64,000 bases of DNA from Hippasteria phrygiana. Its lineage: Eukaryota; Echinodermata; Asteroidea; Valvatida; Goniasteridae. Where the stretch lies: contig JAZGUH010000259.1 of NCBI GenBank assembly GCA_037893225.1, positions 496,001 to 560,000 of the forward strand, written 5' to 3'. The notes beneath the pieces are model-generated. The model was not told the origin of the DNA and made no database searches. It saw only the letters and a program-made list of their open reading frames with translations. Numbering within the stretch: the stretch's first letter is position 1; each line of letters opens with the position of its first letter. A program made the translations under genes and the position numbers. Of the stretch, positions 12,045 through 23,600 are shown piece by piece.

Positions 12045-14307
12045 GGTCCTTCATACTTTAAAGGGGATTGTTGACGGGCGTTAATTTTGTGTACAAACCT
12101 AATGGCGATCTGTGCATTAAGATAAACGCATCTTTAAAAAATCTTTAAAAATACTGGAACCCCCTGCACCAGGTGGGCACTATTTTTTAACGGATCTCTG
12201 GGTCCCTCTCTATCCCTCTATCACTAGTCTTGCCCGGTGCAGGGGGTCCTTCATACTTTAAAGGGGATTGTTGACGGGCGTTAATTTTGTGTACAAACCT
12301 AATGGCGATCTGTGCATTAAGATAAACGCATCTTTAAAAAATCTTTAAAAATACTCGAACCCCCTGCACCAGGTGGGCACTATTTTTTAACGGTTCTCTG
12401 GGTCCCTCTGCATCCCTCTATCACTAGTCTTGCCCGGTGCAGGGGGTCCTTCATACTTTAAAGGGGATTGTTGACGGGCGTTAATTTTGTGTACAAACCT
12501 AATGGCGATCTGTGCATTAAGATAAACGCATCTTTAAAAAATCTTTAAAAATACTCGAACCCCCTGCACCAGGTGGGCACTATTTTTTAACGGTTCTCTG
12601 GGTCCCTCTGCATCCCTCTATCACTAGTCTTGCCCGGTGCAGGGGGTCCTTCATACTTTAAAGGGGATTGTTCATGGGCGTTGGTTTTGTGTACAAACCT
12701 AATGGCGATCTGTGCATTCAGATAAACGCATCTTTAAAAAAAACTTTAAAAATACTGGAACCCCCTGCACCAGGTGGGCACTATTTTTTAACGGATCTCT
12801 TGGTCCCTCTCTATCCCTCTATCACTAGTCTTGCCCGGTGCAGGGGGTCCTTCATACTTTAAAGGGGATTGTTCACGGGCGTTGATTTTGTGTACAAACC
12901 TAATGGCGATCTGGGCATTAAGATAAACGCATCTTTAAAAAAAAATTAAAAATACTCGAACCCCCTGCACCAGGTAGGCACTATTTTTTAACGGTTCTCT
13001 GGGTCCCTCTGCATCCCTCTATCACTAGTCTTGCCCGGTGCAGGGGGTCCTTCATACTTTAAAGGGGATTGTTGACGGGCGTTAATTTTGTGTACAAACC
13101 TAATGGCGATCTGTGCATTAAGATAAACGCATCTTTAAAAAATCTTTAAAAATACTCGAACGCCCTGCACCAGGTGGGCACTATTTTTTAACGGATCTCT
13201 GGGTCCCTCTGCATCCCTCTATCACTAGTCTTGCCCGGTGCAGGGGGTCCTTCATACTTTAAAGGGGATTGTTGACGGGCGTTAATTTTGTGTACAAACC
13301 TAATGGCGATCTGTGCATTAAGATAAACGCATCTTTAAAAAATCTTTAAAAATACTGGAACCCCCTGCACCAGGTGGGCACTATTTTTTAACGGTTCTCT
13401 GGATCCCTCTGCATCCCTCTATCACTAGTCTTGCCCGGTGCAGGGGGTCCTTCATACTTTAAAGGGGATTGTTCATGGGCGTTGGTTTTGTGTACAAACC
13501 TAATGGCGATCTGTGCATTAAGATAAACGCATCTTTAAAATAACTTTATAAATACTGGAACCCCCTGCACCAGGTGGGCACTATTTTTTAACGGATCTCT
13601 GGGTCCCTCTCTATCCCTCTATCACTAGTCTTGCCCGGTGCAGGGGGTCCTTTATACTTTAAAGGGGATTGTTCACGGGCGTTGATTTTGTGTACAAACC
13701 TAATGGCGATCTGGGCATTAAGATAAACGCATCTTTAAAAAAAATTACAAAATACTGGAACCCCCTGCACCAGGTGGGCACTATTTTTTAACGGTTCTCT
13801 GGGTCCCTCTGCATCCCTCTATCACTAGTCTTGCCCGGTGCAGGGGGTCCTTCATACTTTAAAGGGGATTGTTGACGGGCGTTAATTTTGTGTACAAACC
13901 TAATGGCGATCTGTGCATTAAGATAAACGCATCTTTAAAAAATCTTTAAAAATACTCGAACCCCCTGCACCAGGTGGGCACTATTTGTTAACGGTTCTCT
14001 GGGTCCCTCTGCATCCCTCTATCACTAGTCTTGCCCGGTGCAGGGGGTCCTTCATACTTTAAAGTGGATTGTTCACGGGCGTTGGTTTTGTGTACAAACC
14101 TAATGGCGATCTGTGCATTAAGATAAACGCATCTTTAAAAAATCTTTAAAAATACTCGAACCCCCTGCACCAGGTGGGCACTATTTTTTAACGGATCTCT
14201 GGGTCCCTCTCTATCCCTCTATCACTAGTCTTGCCCGGTGCAGGGGGTCCTTCATACTTTAAAGGGGATTGTTCACGGGCGTTGATTTTGTGTACAAACC
14301 TAATGGC
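12045..14307 (-). repeat. 200-bp satellite array, right arm, inverted
   Basis: This is the same monomer as at 1-3030 but on the opposite strand. Units begin (ggtccttcatacttta) near 12046, 12246, 12446, 12646, 12847 and then every 200 bp to 14247. That gives eleven full units plus a truncated one that breaks at about 14307. Variant gttcatgggcg recurs at 12671 and 13471, and gttcacgggcgttgatt with gatctgggcat at 12871 and 13671. This indicates a partial 800-bp (four-unit) order, unlike the 600-bp order of the left arm. A last fragment of the unit (aaacgcatctttaaaaa) appears at about 14340. Confidence 0.96.
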
Positions 14308-14910
14308 GAAATGTGACCTGAAATGTAAAATCAATTTGCCAAACGCATCTTTAAAAAAAATAATAATAATAAAGCTCTAGATCACGTCAAAACAACTTGA
14401 TCCGTGTTGAGATCCACTATCCTGAAACCGCCCCCCCCCCCCCCCCCCCCCCCCCCTCATCCGACACACACTATTACTGCTGCTTTGGCTACGGGTCTTA
14501 AAACAAAGTCCGTTATTCTTGGTGGGACAGTAAACCAGTCTAGTAGTCATTTCCGAACGTGGATACGACTTTGGGTTCGGCGAGTCATGGCGGGTTTGTA
14601 CACCGTGTGTTGTGTATTGGAATATCGAATAAGGAACTGGTTACTGGTTCAATATTGAATGTCGAATATCGAATAAGGAACCAACTTCACACCGCCGATA
14701 TTTAGCCGGTATCTGGTATCAAACGTCGAAACGACCGAAAACGATATTTATACTCAATACTGGTTGTCTAATTTGATACCCCACCAAAATCAGTCAGGAA
14801 CAGGAAAATCTTGGAAAATAACTACATGTTATTGTAGCTAGAAAATAACCATCCATTTGTGTTTTGAATTATATAAACACATGGCACAACCTTTTTAATT
14901 TTGACACTTT
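14308..14910. other. Spacer with a C28 homopolymer
   Basis: No gene is seen. There is a run of about 27 C at 14430-14456 and a stretch rich in gaatatcgaata/ggaactggttac words at 14615-14700. These words look like a reiterated MITE interior, but the ends were not found. Confidence 0.55.
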
Positions 14911-16092
14911 AAGCCCGGTTCATACTTCATGTGAATTATTATTATTACTTATCAGCTATTAGGCCCTTATTATTATTATTATTTATTTATTCGGCCAAAT
15001 TACAATGAGCAACAAAACAACTATAAACAAGAAAATGAGAAAAATACAAAGTTAAGAAAAAATGCATGAGGGGGAGGAGAGAGTGGTATGGGAGCAGGTA
15101 GTCCGAGTAACTTGGACCCTTTATCGCCTTTTTAAACATTTGGACATGATCTGGCGACAGTAGGGTCCAAGTACGTGTACGGCAATTTTCTATTCATTAA
15201 TGAAATATGTCTAAAATCCCAACAAAAACATCAGAATTCACCTTTACAACGGCCACCAAAATACTAGATACGCCACCTTCGGAACAAGTGGAGTTCCATT
15301 TTCAGATGAAGGTACCAAGGTTTACTTAGCATCTAAATAAAAAATGAAATATTCCCAGAGACACCTGCAGAACATGTCTTTTCGCTGTCTTGGAGTTCAA
15401 ATCGTGACCCCTCGACCTTGCATGACGTCACCCTGATGCGCAGCACCCGCACAACGCGGGACAATCTGTTTATGCCGGCGACTGTTTCATGAGTGGTACA
15501 ACGGTCGAGATCGCCAAATCATGTCCAAATGTTTAAAAAGATGATAAAGGGTCCAAGTTACTCGGACTAGGGAGCAGGAGGGAAGGGGGATGGTTAGGGA
15601 GGAGATTGGTGGGGGGGGGGGGGGGGGGGGGGGGGAGGGGGGGGGAGAGGGAGAGTGGGTAGGGAGGGGAGAGATTGGTGGGAGGGGGATATACAAAAAC
15701 AATCCATTTAAAGCTGGCCAGGATAGACAAATATGTACTGAAACACTGTGGCCCGAAAGCCTGTCTATCCAAGCTTTAAAAGGATACAATAAAGACACTT
15801 GGGATAAAAAAAATATATATATCTAAATATATAAAAGGAAAACTATGTAATAAATAAAAATATGAATAATGAAATATATAAATAGTTAAAGTAAAATAAT
15901 AAAATAAAAAATAAAATAAAAAGAAGATAATTAAATGAAGAAATGATTAAATACATGCAATACTAAATAAATACGAATGCGAATGCGAAGAGAATTTCAT
16001 GACGTCAACAATTGAAGTTTCATTGTGACGTTCTCCGTTACCTTAAAGAATTTGCTTCGCATACGCATTCGCATGAAGTATGAACCGGGCTT
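14911..16092. mobile_element. AAGCCCGG-ended TIR element carrying nested insertions
   Basis: AAGCCCGGTTCATACTTCATG (14911-14931) is matched exactly by its reverse complement at 16072-16092. The right end continues with gcgaatgcgaa-type words, whereas the left end is followed by unrelated AT-rich DNA. A short MITE therefore seems to have been enlarged by insertions, including the 471-bp element at 15099-15569. The target duplication is unclear (possibly TA). Confidence 0.8.
15099..15569. mobile_element. Nested MITE, 471 bp, with 9-bp target duplication
   Basis: The left arm TAGTCCGAGTAACTTGGACC (from 15099) continues for about 55 bp and is mirrored at about 15512-15569. The flanks are GGGAGCAGG on both sides (15090-15098 and 15570-15578). 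The 9-bp duplication again points to a Mutator-like mechanism. The element lies inside the AAGCCCGG-ended element. A G run of over 20 lies just to its right (about 15611-15634). Confidence 0.88.
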
Positions 16093-16266
16093 TAGTCGGG
16101 AAATTTTCGTGCAGTATGTATTTAGAGGGGAAGAATGTTTGTGTTTTCTGTGTTAGGCCTAGATGTTCTTGGCACTGTGTATGGTCACTCAAAGTGTTCA
16201 CATACATGTTGATATCAGCCTAATTTTTCACAGATTTTGCTCACTTAAATTTTGAAATAACAGGTT

Positions 16267-16426
16267 GTAGGCCTGTCGAGCGCAATCTGGAGTTTTGCGC
16301 AAGTTTATTGTACTCCCTCCTGAGCTAATTTCCCTTTGAATGAAATCCATTCATAGGGATATGAACTCATCAGGAGGGAGTACAATAAACTTGCGCAAAA
16401 CTCCAGATTGCGCTCGACATGCCTAC
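16267..16426. mobile_element. Foldback MITE, 160 bp, 57-bp arms
   Basis: Arms at 16267-16323 and 16370-16426 are almost exact reverse complements; each contains gcgcaatctggagttttgcg. They are separated by a 46-bp loop. No target duplication is evident. The transcript of either strand would be a strong hairpin. It lies upstream of the first XRCC3 exon that I could identify. Confidence 0.8.
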
Positions 16427-17688
16427 TACATGTTTAGATGTACCACATGTTTAGTTGTTATCAAGGAGGGTTGGTTATTTTCCAAGATTGTACTGGTCCT
16501 GACCAATTTTTGGTGGGGGTATTAAAAAATGAAATATTTCCGAAAAATGTTAAAAGTTAAAATCCTTTGCCTATACAAATTAAAGTTGGGTTCAATTTTC
16601 CTGTAATTCGAGTAAATAAATTGTAAGGACAAACATGGAACGAGCTGACAAACGTGAAAAGTATTATAGAAAAGGCAAAAGTTTAGTTGGGGACACCTCC
16701 AAAATTGTTTCATTTCTATAGTTCTTAAATAATTTTTAGCATTCAACCCACTTTTGGTTGGAGCCATGCGAGTTTGGAGAAATGACTGTTTCGCAAAGAG
16801 GTCCATTCGGCTGTTCCATAACCTGCCATGCCTGTTGAACTAGCATTGCTGATTGGCTAATGGAACTTCTAACATCCCTGCTACAACCTCCATCAGCCAA
16901 TCATTGATGCTTTCTAAAAGGTTTGGTATACCAGTATCATTATCGCCATAACTGCACTCGATAATCGTATTACCTCTGTCATTTCACACCATATGTTCTT
17001 GCAAAAATCTAAATCCTGTCCACTTCCCACACAAATAATCTTGCTGATATTCAAAATAAGGCGATTGTGTAGTGTAGGGCCCTGTTCCTTATAGAAAACA
17101 AAAATCCACTTTTAGGAATGGAATTGCCAAACTAGTTAGCGACATTACAAACAAACAGGTATGCCGTTGATAAAGGGCAGGGTTTTAGTTTTTTAGGTAA
17201 ATTTTGGGTTAAAGCGGCGATGAAGACGACAAAACGCAACTCGAAAATAAGAGATGGCGATCACCGCGACGCACAGTAAACACGCAAAACCTCGTTGATT
17301 CGCATGGCAACTGCCGTAAAGCGCATATAAAAAAATTGCATTTTCTACCGGAATAAATTGTTCAAAATTATAAAAAAAGATGTCAAAAAAATTAAGAGAA
17401 GTCTGCTTTAGGTTAAAAAAGTCATTTTGGAATGAGAAAAAATACCCTTGACTATTTTTATAGAAACTAAGGCCCTACACTACACAATCACCCAGAATAC
17501 CATCACCAGCTAATTTATGTGAACCATTTTATAAAAGTGGATTTTCGTCCCTTTTATAGGAAAGGTGTCCTAAACTACATTGCACTTGTTGGTAAACAAT
17601 TTCAGAGTATTTTCAAGCAAAATGTGAAAATGAACTAACTTTTTTGGCAAAGGAAAACCCTTCAACTGTTTCCTTGTCTATTCCACAG

Positions 17689-20600
17689 CCAGGCTTACGT
17701 CATTCTCCAATGTTCTGAACCTGTCTTCTGCTGATCTGGAGCGTTGTACTAAGCTATCAGCTGGTGATGTCAGAACACTGTTGAATACCGTCTCCAGGAG
17801 AGTGTACAATAACCCTTCTGCTACGGGTAAGGCAAAAATAAAAACCACCCTACCCGCTTCATTTTTCGAGGCCTCCTCCTTTTTTGGGCAGGGGTAGGTA
17901 GGCGTTTTGAACAGTCTTGTTGACTTGACTTGCTGACTTGACTTGAATCGGACTCGAGTCACAATTTTTTTGACTTGAGACTTGACTTGACTTGGGAAAA
18001 AAATTACTTGGGACTTGACTTGACTTGAAAGAACATGACTTGTGACGCGACTTGACTTGAATAAATTTGACTTGCTGACATTAACACTTCTGTTAAAATA
18101 AATACAAACATACAGGTATCAGTTAAAAAACAAGCCTATAGTGCATATACAGCAATCTGGGTGTCCAATATGTATGCAGGGCCGCAGCGCTGGCCGAGCT
18201 GCATGGAGAATTGTCGAAATGGCACACCAGGTTAATTTTGTACAGTGCATGTGTGCTAGCCGATGCATTGTCATTTTGTCATTGGAATTTTTATTTACTA
18301 ACAATTGACTCGAGACTTTGTACTTGACTTGAACAAAATTGACTTGGACTTGACTTGACTTGAGAAAAAATGACTTGGTTACAACACTGGTTTTGAAACC
18401 CCTTAGTTTTTGTTCTCTCCCTGTTTCCGAGTCAATATTTTTTTACCCTCAACCAAAATATTTTTTCCCTGATGTAAATTCACACTGATTGCGCAGTACC
18501 TGCAGCCCGCTGCTACATTGGATTCCGATTGGCTAGTTGATGCTGGCAAGCTCGGTGGTCGAGTGGTTAAGACATCTATACAGTAGAACTTCACTATAAA
18601 CGAATACCGTTATGCAGAACATTTGGCTATAATGGACATCCTCCTTGGCTCCCAAATTGTTGTATTCAATACACACCATTATTCACTATAATGAACATTT
18701 TTTGTGGGCTCCATGATGTTCGTTAACCCTAACTACCCCAAGCCTTGCAAACTCCAACAGCAGGTTTGGTCAAGTTGTGATGGGTTCAGTACTGCAGGGC
18801 CTTGGCACCATTACTTTAACATGGAGCTATGATGCCCCAATTTGTCTTAAGTCCAAAGAATGTGCCATAGGTTTACTGCACAGTGTTGGATTTTGACAGG
18901 TTGAGGAAGCCTCCTAGTAAAAATGCCTAGGGGTTAGGGTTAAAGTGGTGTTTTACTAGTAGTACTAGTAAGCAGGAGGTTGCGGGTTCGAGTCTCACCC
19001 GAGGCACTGAGCATACAGTGCTTCATATACTACGTCGGGAAAGGGCAAAAAGCTCCGATGCAAATTCCATCTTCACAATAAAATGTATCAAGTGGGACTC
19101 CACAAAGTTGAATGTACCGGTAGGCCTGGGCAAAAAAAAAGAGTTTGTGACACATTTTGAGTTATTTCCAATGTATAATTTTCAGCTCTTGAGTTGTACC
19201 AAGGCACCTGCCACAAGTCGTTGCTAGCGACCACCCTGAGCACCGGCTGTGGAGTACTGGATGAATTCCTAAGGGGAGGGATACTGTCTCGCGGCATCAC
19301 CGAGATTGCTGGTGAGAGCGCAGCAGGCAAGACCCAACTCTGCATGCAGCTGTGTCTGAGTGTGCAGAGATCAACCCAAAATGGAGGGCTGGGTGGAGGT
19401 CAGTCAGGAACGGCATTTAGCATTTTATGCGGCACTTGGGGGGAAGTGAGTTGGTCTCACCGATGGTGGAAGTTACCCTGCCTGGGTCTATAGGTCTGAA
19501 AATTTGGATAATTTCTCTGGAATCTGTTGAATAATTATCCTCCATTTAGATCTGGGCCCAGGAAAATCGAAAGGATGGTAGGGTTGGCAATTCAAAATGT
19601 CGCCAACCCAGGCTACCCCCTCTGATTGTAACCCTTTATTACCTAGAGTAGCTTTTCAATAAAAAAAAAAAAACTAAATAAAAATGGAAAGGCAAAATAA
19701 TTCTGGACAGGCAGTTGTTTTTTTGCTTGTAGAAAACGTGTCACACCTTTTTTAACCTTTATCACTAATACTGATGACATAATGAAATCTTCACCTTCCT
19801 TGCAAAAATGAATCATTGCATACACGCTCTCTCTGACCGGATGCAGGAGTTGTCTCAGATTTCTGAGACAACTTTGTCCACATGTGCATGCAGACTTTCG
19901 TGCGACCACTTATTGCAAAAAGTGGGAAAATAGCTTTTCCTAATTTCCAGCCGCTCGTTATAACGCGTATCTGAATAATGCGGAAAAACTTAAGAAATAT
20001 AAACAGAACAAACAACGCTAAACGGGCTTGGCCAATGTGCTGCAAACAAAATTAGTATAATGAAAACGTGATGGGCCGGTTGACGTGTATTCGCGTACTG
20101 CGTTTCAACGAACAGGGCGCACATGCGGCCGAATAATGCGCGTATTTGGAATGTTTTTTGTTTGTCCAAGATTTGGAATATCATGTGATGTTCAACAGAT
20201 GCTACGATTGGATAATGGTCATGAACGGCGATAGGTCAATTACAACATCCCCCGTTATTTTACTTTTCCTTATTACTTTGCAGGGGCAGTTTATATTTGT
20301 ACGGAAGATGTTTTCCCAAGTAAACGGTTACATCAGCTTATTGAGAATTTCCAGAAGAGATTGGATGTTACTGAATTCCAGAAGGTCCGACTTGGAGACA
20401 ACATCTTCATCGAGCACGTGTCTGAGAGGGTAGGTGAATACGCAGAGCATGATTTAGGGGGAATAGTGTAACATTACTTTTTTCGATATCCAGGCTTGGG
20501 GGGAAAAACAATGTTTAAAACCCTCTGCAGATGCACGTGGCAGATTTTTTACTAAGTAATGTATTAATCTTTTGTTAAGATAGTCAATTTCTCAGGATTA

Positions 20601-23600
20601 GTACTGGTACCATCTTTATAGACAATAAAGCTTTCAGATTGAAACTAATAAATTTATTTTTTATCAAACAATCCACAAGGGAAACTGACTAGGTATTAAA
20701 TCTGAATAAATTTTCAAAGTGAACAAAGAAAACTGGCAGGAGCAGGATTCGAACCTGCGACCTCCGGGTTACCGTACCGGCGCTCTACCAACTGAGCTAT
20801 CTCGCCCTATGTTGGCGGTCTCCCAAATTGTCAGTATCTTTGTTCGGGTGGGCGCTAGTCAGAAGTCATAAACCCATAATGCCGTGCAGCCAGGGATCAC
20901 GCCCAATTTTACGATACAACCTGGGAAGCGACATTGTGGGGATCACTCAATGAGGATACAACTTTTCAGCTTATAATTCGCCAAACAAAAATGGAAACTG
21001 ACTAGGTAAATCTGAACAAAGAAAACTGGCAGGAGTGGGATTCGAACCTGCGACTTCCAAGAATACCGTACCGACGCTCTACCAACTGAGCTATCTTGCC
21101 TATGTTGGCGGTCTCCCAAATTTATGTTTTGATCATAACCAAAGCTAGCTATATCATGCCTTTAACCCCTTGAACCCAGGCATACTGGGTATTTTATGGG
21201 GGCGTTGGGGCGCCAGTCCGGGTTATGCAGCCAAGCGAAACTGAAACAAGCATAACATATACAATACCTCAATAATGGATTGAAAATGCAGAAATTGGCG
21301 TGTATAGACGTCAACCGGCCAGGTGGCAATTTTCAATCTGCATACGTATTTGGGTCAACCATACGCAAGGGGTTAACTGCATCGCATTGCCCTCCTCTAT
21401 ACAGTAGGTCGCATGGAATTCTTAATTAGAGCTACCCGATGGATAATTCCCGTTTCAAGTTTTGGGATATCCCCTTATCCTTTTTTGTCCCTGATGACAG
21501 GATCAGCTTGTCCACTGCATACAGTATCGCATCCCTCTCCTCCTGAAGCAAAGCCACATCAAGCTCATCGTCCTGGACTCCCTAGCCGCCCTCTTCCGCT
21601 GCGAGTTCAGCCCTAAGGAGGCTGCAAGACGGGCCAAGCACCTGCAGACCTTGGCTGCACAGCTGCAGAGACTGAGCAGGCTGCATGATGTCCCCGTGGT
21701 CTGTGTCAATCAGGTACAGGCTTTTTTTTTTTAAATTGAAGCCACCCAATAAAGCTAAAAGCCACTCTAGGTAAAGGGCTACAACAGAGGTGGTGGGGTT
21801 GGCTGCCCTACCACCTTTATGGTTTTTCCTGCGTCCAGATCTAAATAGAGGATAAATCTTCAATAGATACCAACAAAATTATCCCAGTTTTCAGACCTAT
21901 AGACCCAGGCGGGGTCATTGTCTTGAACATATTAATTCACCTTCCGTAGATCCAACCAGTCTCACTGTAGAAGGCTGCTCATCAGTGTTGTAGTGAAGAC
22001 CACACAAGACCACACAAGACCACACAAGACCAGCACAAGACCAGCACAAGACCAGCACAAGACCAGCACAAGACCAGCAGTCTTAATCCAAGTCTTAAAC
22101 TATTCAAATGAACTGTAACAAAAGCATTCCTTTGTTATGGTTTATGCCTGTTACTTGTGCCTGTTACAAGCTGGTCTTGTGCATGGTCTTGTGCCTGGTC
22201 TTGATAATGGTCTCGACTACAACACTGCTGCTCATAGCCACTTATACGTGTATGTGCATTCAAATGGCAAGCTACTGTGTCAAGTAACCTTTTTAATGTG
22301 TTGTAATGGACTACACAGTGTACTCAAGTAAACCAATCAAGCGTGCTGTGAGTGCGGACGTGGTTTTAAACCTTCCCCATGCGATACACGTACGACGATT
22401 ACTCCATGGCAGTCTACACGTGGTGGTTTTGTTTATGATTCACGCTATCTGGTCACATGGGTGAAAAAAGTCTACGGGGGAATAGACCGATCTATCAAGC
22501 CACGCCCATTGTGCACATGGGTAGAGATATGCGCACCTCCATAATGACATATTGCATGCTGCAGCCATGCGCGCTACACGGGTGCACAGGTATGGTAGAT
22601 TTTAGTCTTAATTTTTTACGTATAGTCACAGCCAGTCATTATGTCAAGGGGAGGTGCTTATGGAACAGTCTATTAACCCTAACCCTCCTCAATCCTCCAA
22701 AATCCTCATGGTGGTTTTCAAGGATTTTGGAGGATTGAGGAGGAATGGTGATTGAAGCACCGGAGGATTTTGGAGGATTGAGGAGGAATGGTGATTGAAG
22801 CACGGAGGATTTTGGAGGATTGAGGAGGAATGGTGATTGAAGCACAGGAGGATTTTGGAGGATTGACGAGGAATGGTGATTGAATGGTGATTGAAGCAAA
22901 GGATTTTGGAGGATTGAGGATGAATGGTGATTGAAGCACAGGAGGATTTTGGAGGATTGAGGATGGTTCCTAGCAATAAGGGCCTATAGGGGTTAGGGTT
23001 AAACCTCTTGCAGTTGGCTGTTGTGACTGGCTGTTCACGTTTATGTTCAGCTGTGCAGCTGAGCATAAACGTGAACAATAGGCACCACACTGAAAACTAC
23101 CATGTTGAGCCCCCCTCGTGTGAATGAAAGCTTTGTTTGAAAAAGCCCCATCTATTCATTACACTCCCATTCAAGAACAATATAGTTGAATAATGAATGG
23201 ATTAAATATGATATTAAATATTGTGTATGAGCAGGAATGCGGCTGTTCACATTAACCGGCCCAGGTGTCTTGCCTTACACCACAGCTACAAGGAGTTAAG
23301 CTCTGATATGTACTTTTATATGAACACGTATTCATGAATACTTTGTAACCTGTGATTACTATTTCATTTCATTTGGCAGGTGACAGCCAACATGACAAGC
23401 AGCAGCCTCAACCCCAACCAACGACAGCTCATCCCAGCCCTCGGCCTCGCCTGGTCCAACCTCGTCCAGACTCGCCTCATGCTCGGCCGGACCAATTACA
23501 AACTCTCGTCCACAGAGGCAGGCCAGCATCATCCTTCAGACGTGAAACAGACGTCCCCGGAGAAGGACCCTGGACATCACGAAGCTCCCTGCGGGAAAAC

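Larger units (their letters stand above)
18548..19050 (+). repeat. tRNA-derived SINE split by nested insertions
   Basis: A tRNA-like 5' half with an A-box (gctcggtggtcgagtggttaa, about 18550-18572) is separated from its 3' half with a B-box (gcgggttcgagtctcac, about 18976-18992). The outer ends ctcggtg and cacccgag pair as an acceptor stem. The tail (gcactgagcatacagtgctt) recurs at 24890-24940 in reverse and at 49950-50010. Between the two boxes lie a pogo-like MITE and, inside that, a TTAA-flanked MITE. Confidence 0.75.

Noticed and set aside
15487..15826. Pro- or Gly-rich open frames
   Set aside because: Produced by long G/C homopolymers, with no domain or splice context.
20735..20808. Functional tRNA-Thr gene
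   Set aside because: Anticodon loop lacks T33, the acceptor stem has mismatches, and a second copy with the same non-tRNA flank lies 290 bp away; it is a SINE head.
22673..23002. TTAACCCTAACCC as interstitial telomere sequence
   Set aside because: Only one or two repeat units at each end, always beside TTAA and in inverted orientation, fitting transposon ends better.
22639..23090. Open frames rich in [18 protein letters not shown]
   Set aside because: Translations of the 42-bp minisatellite inside a MITE.
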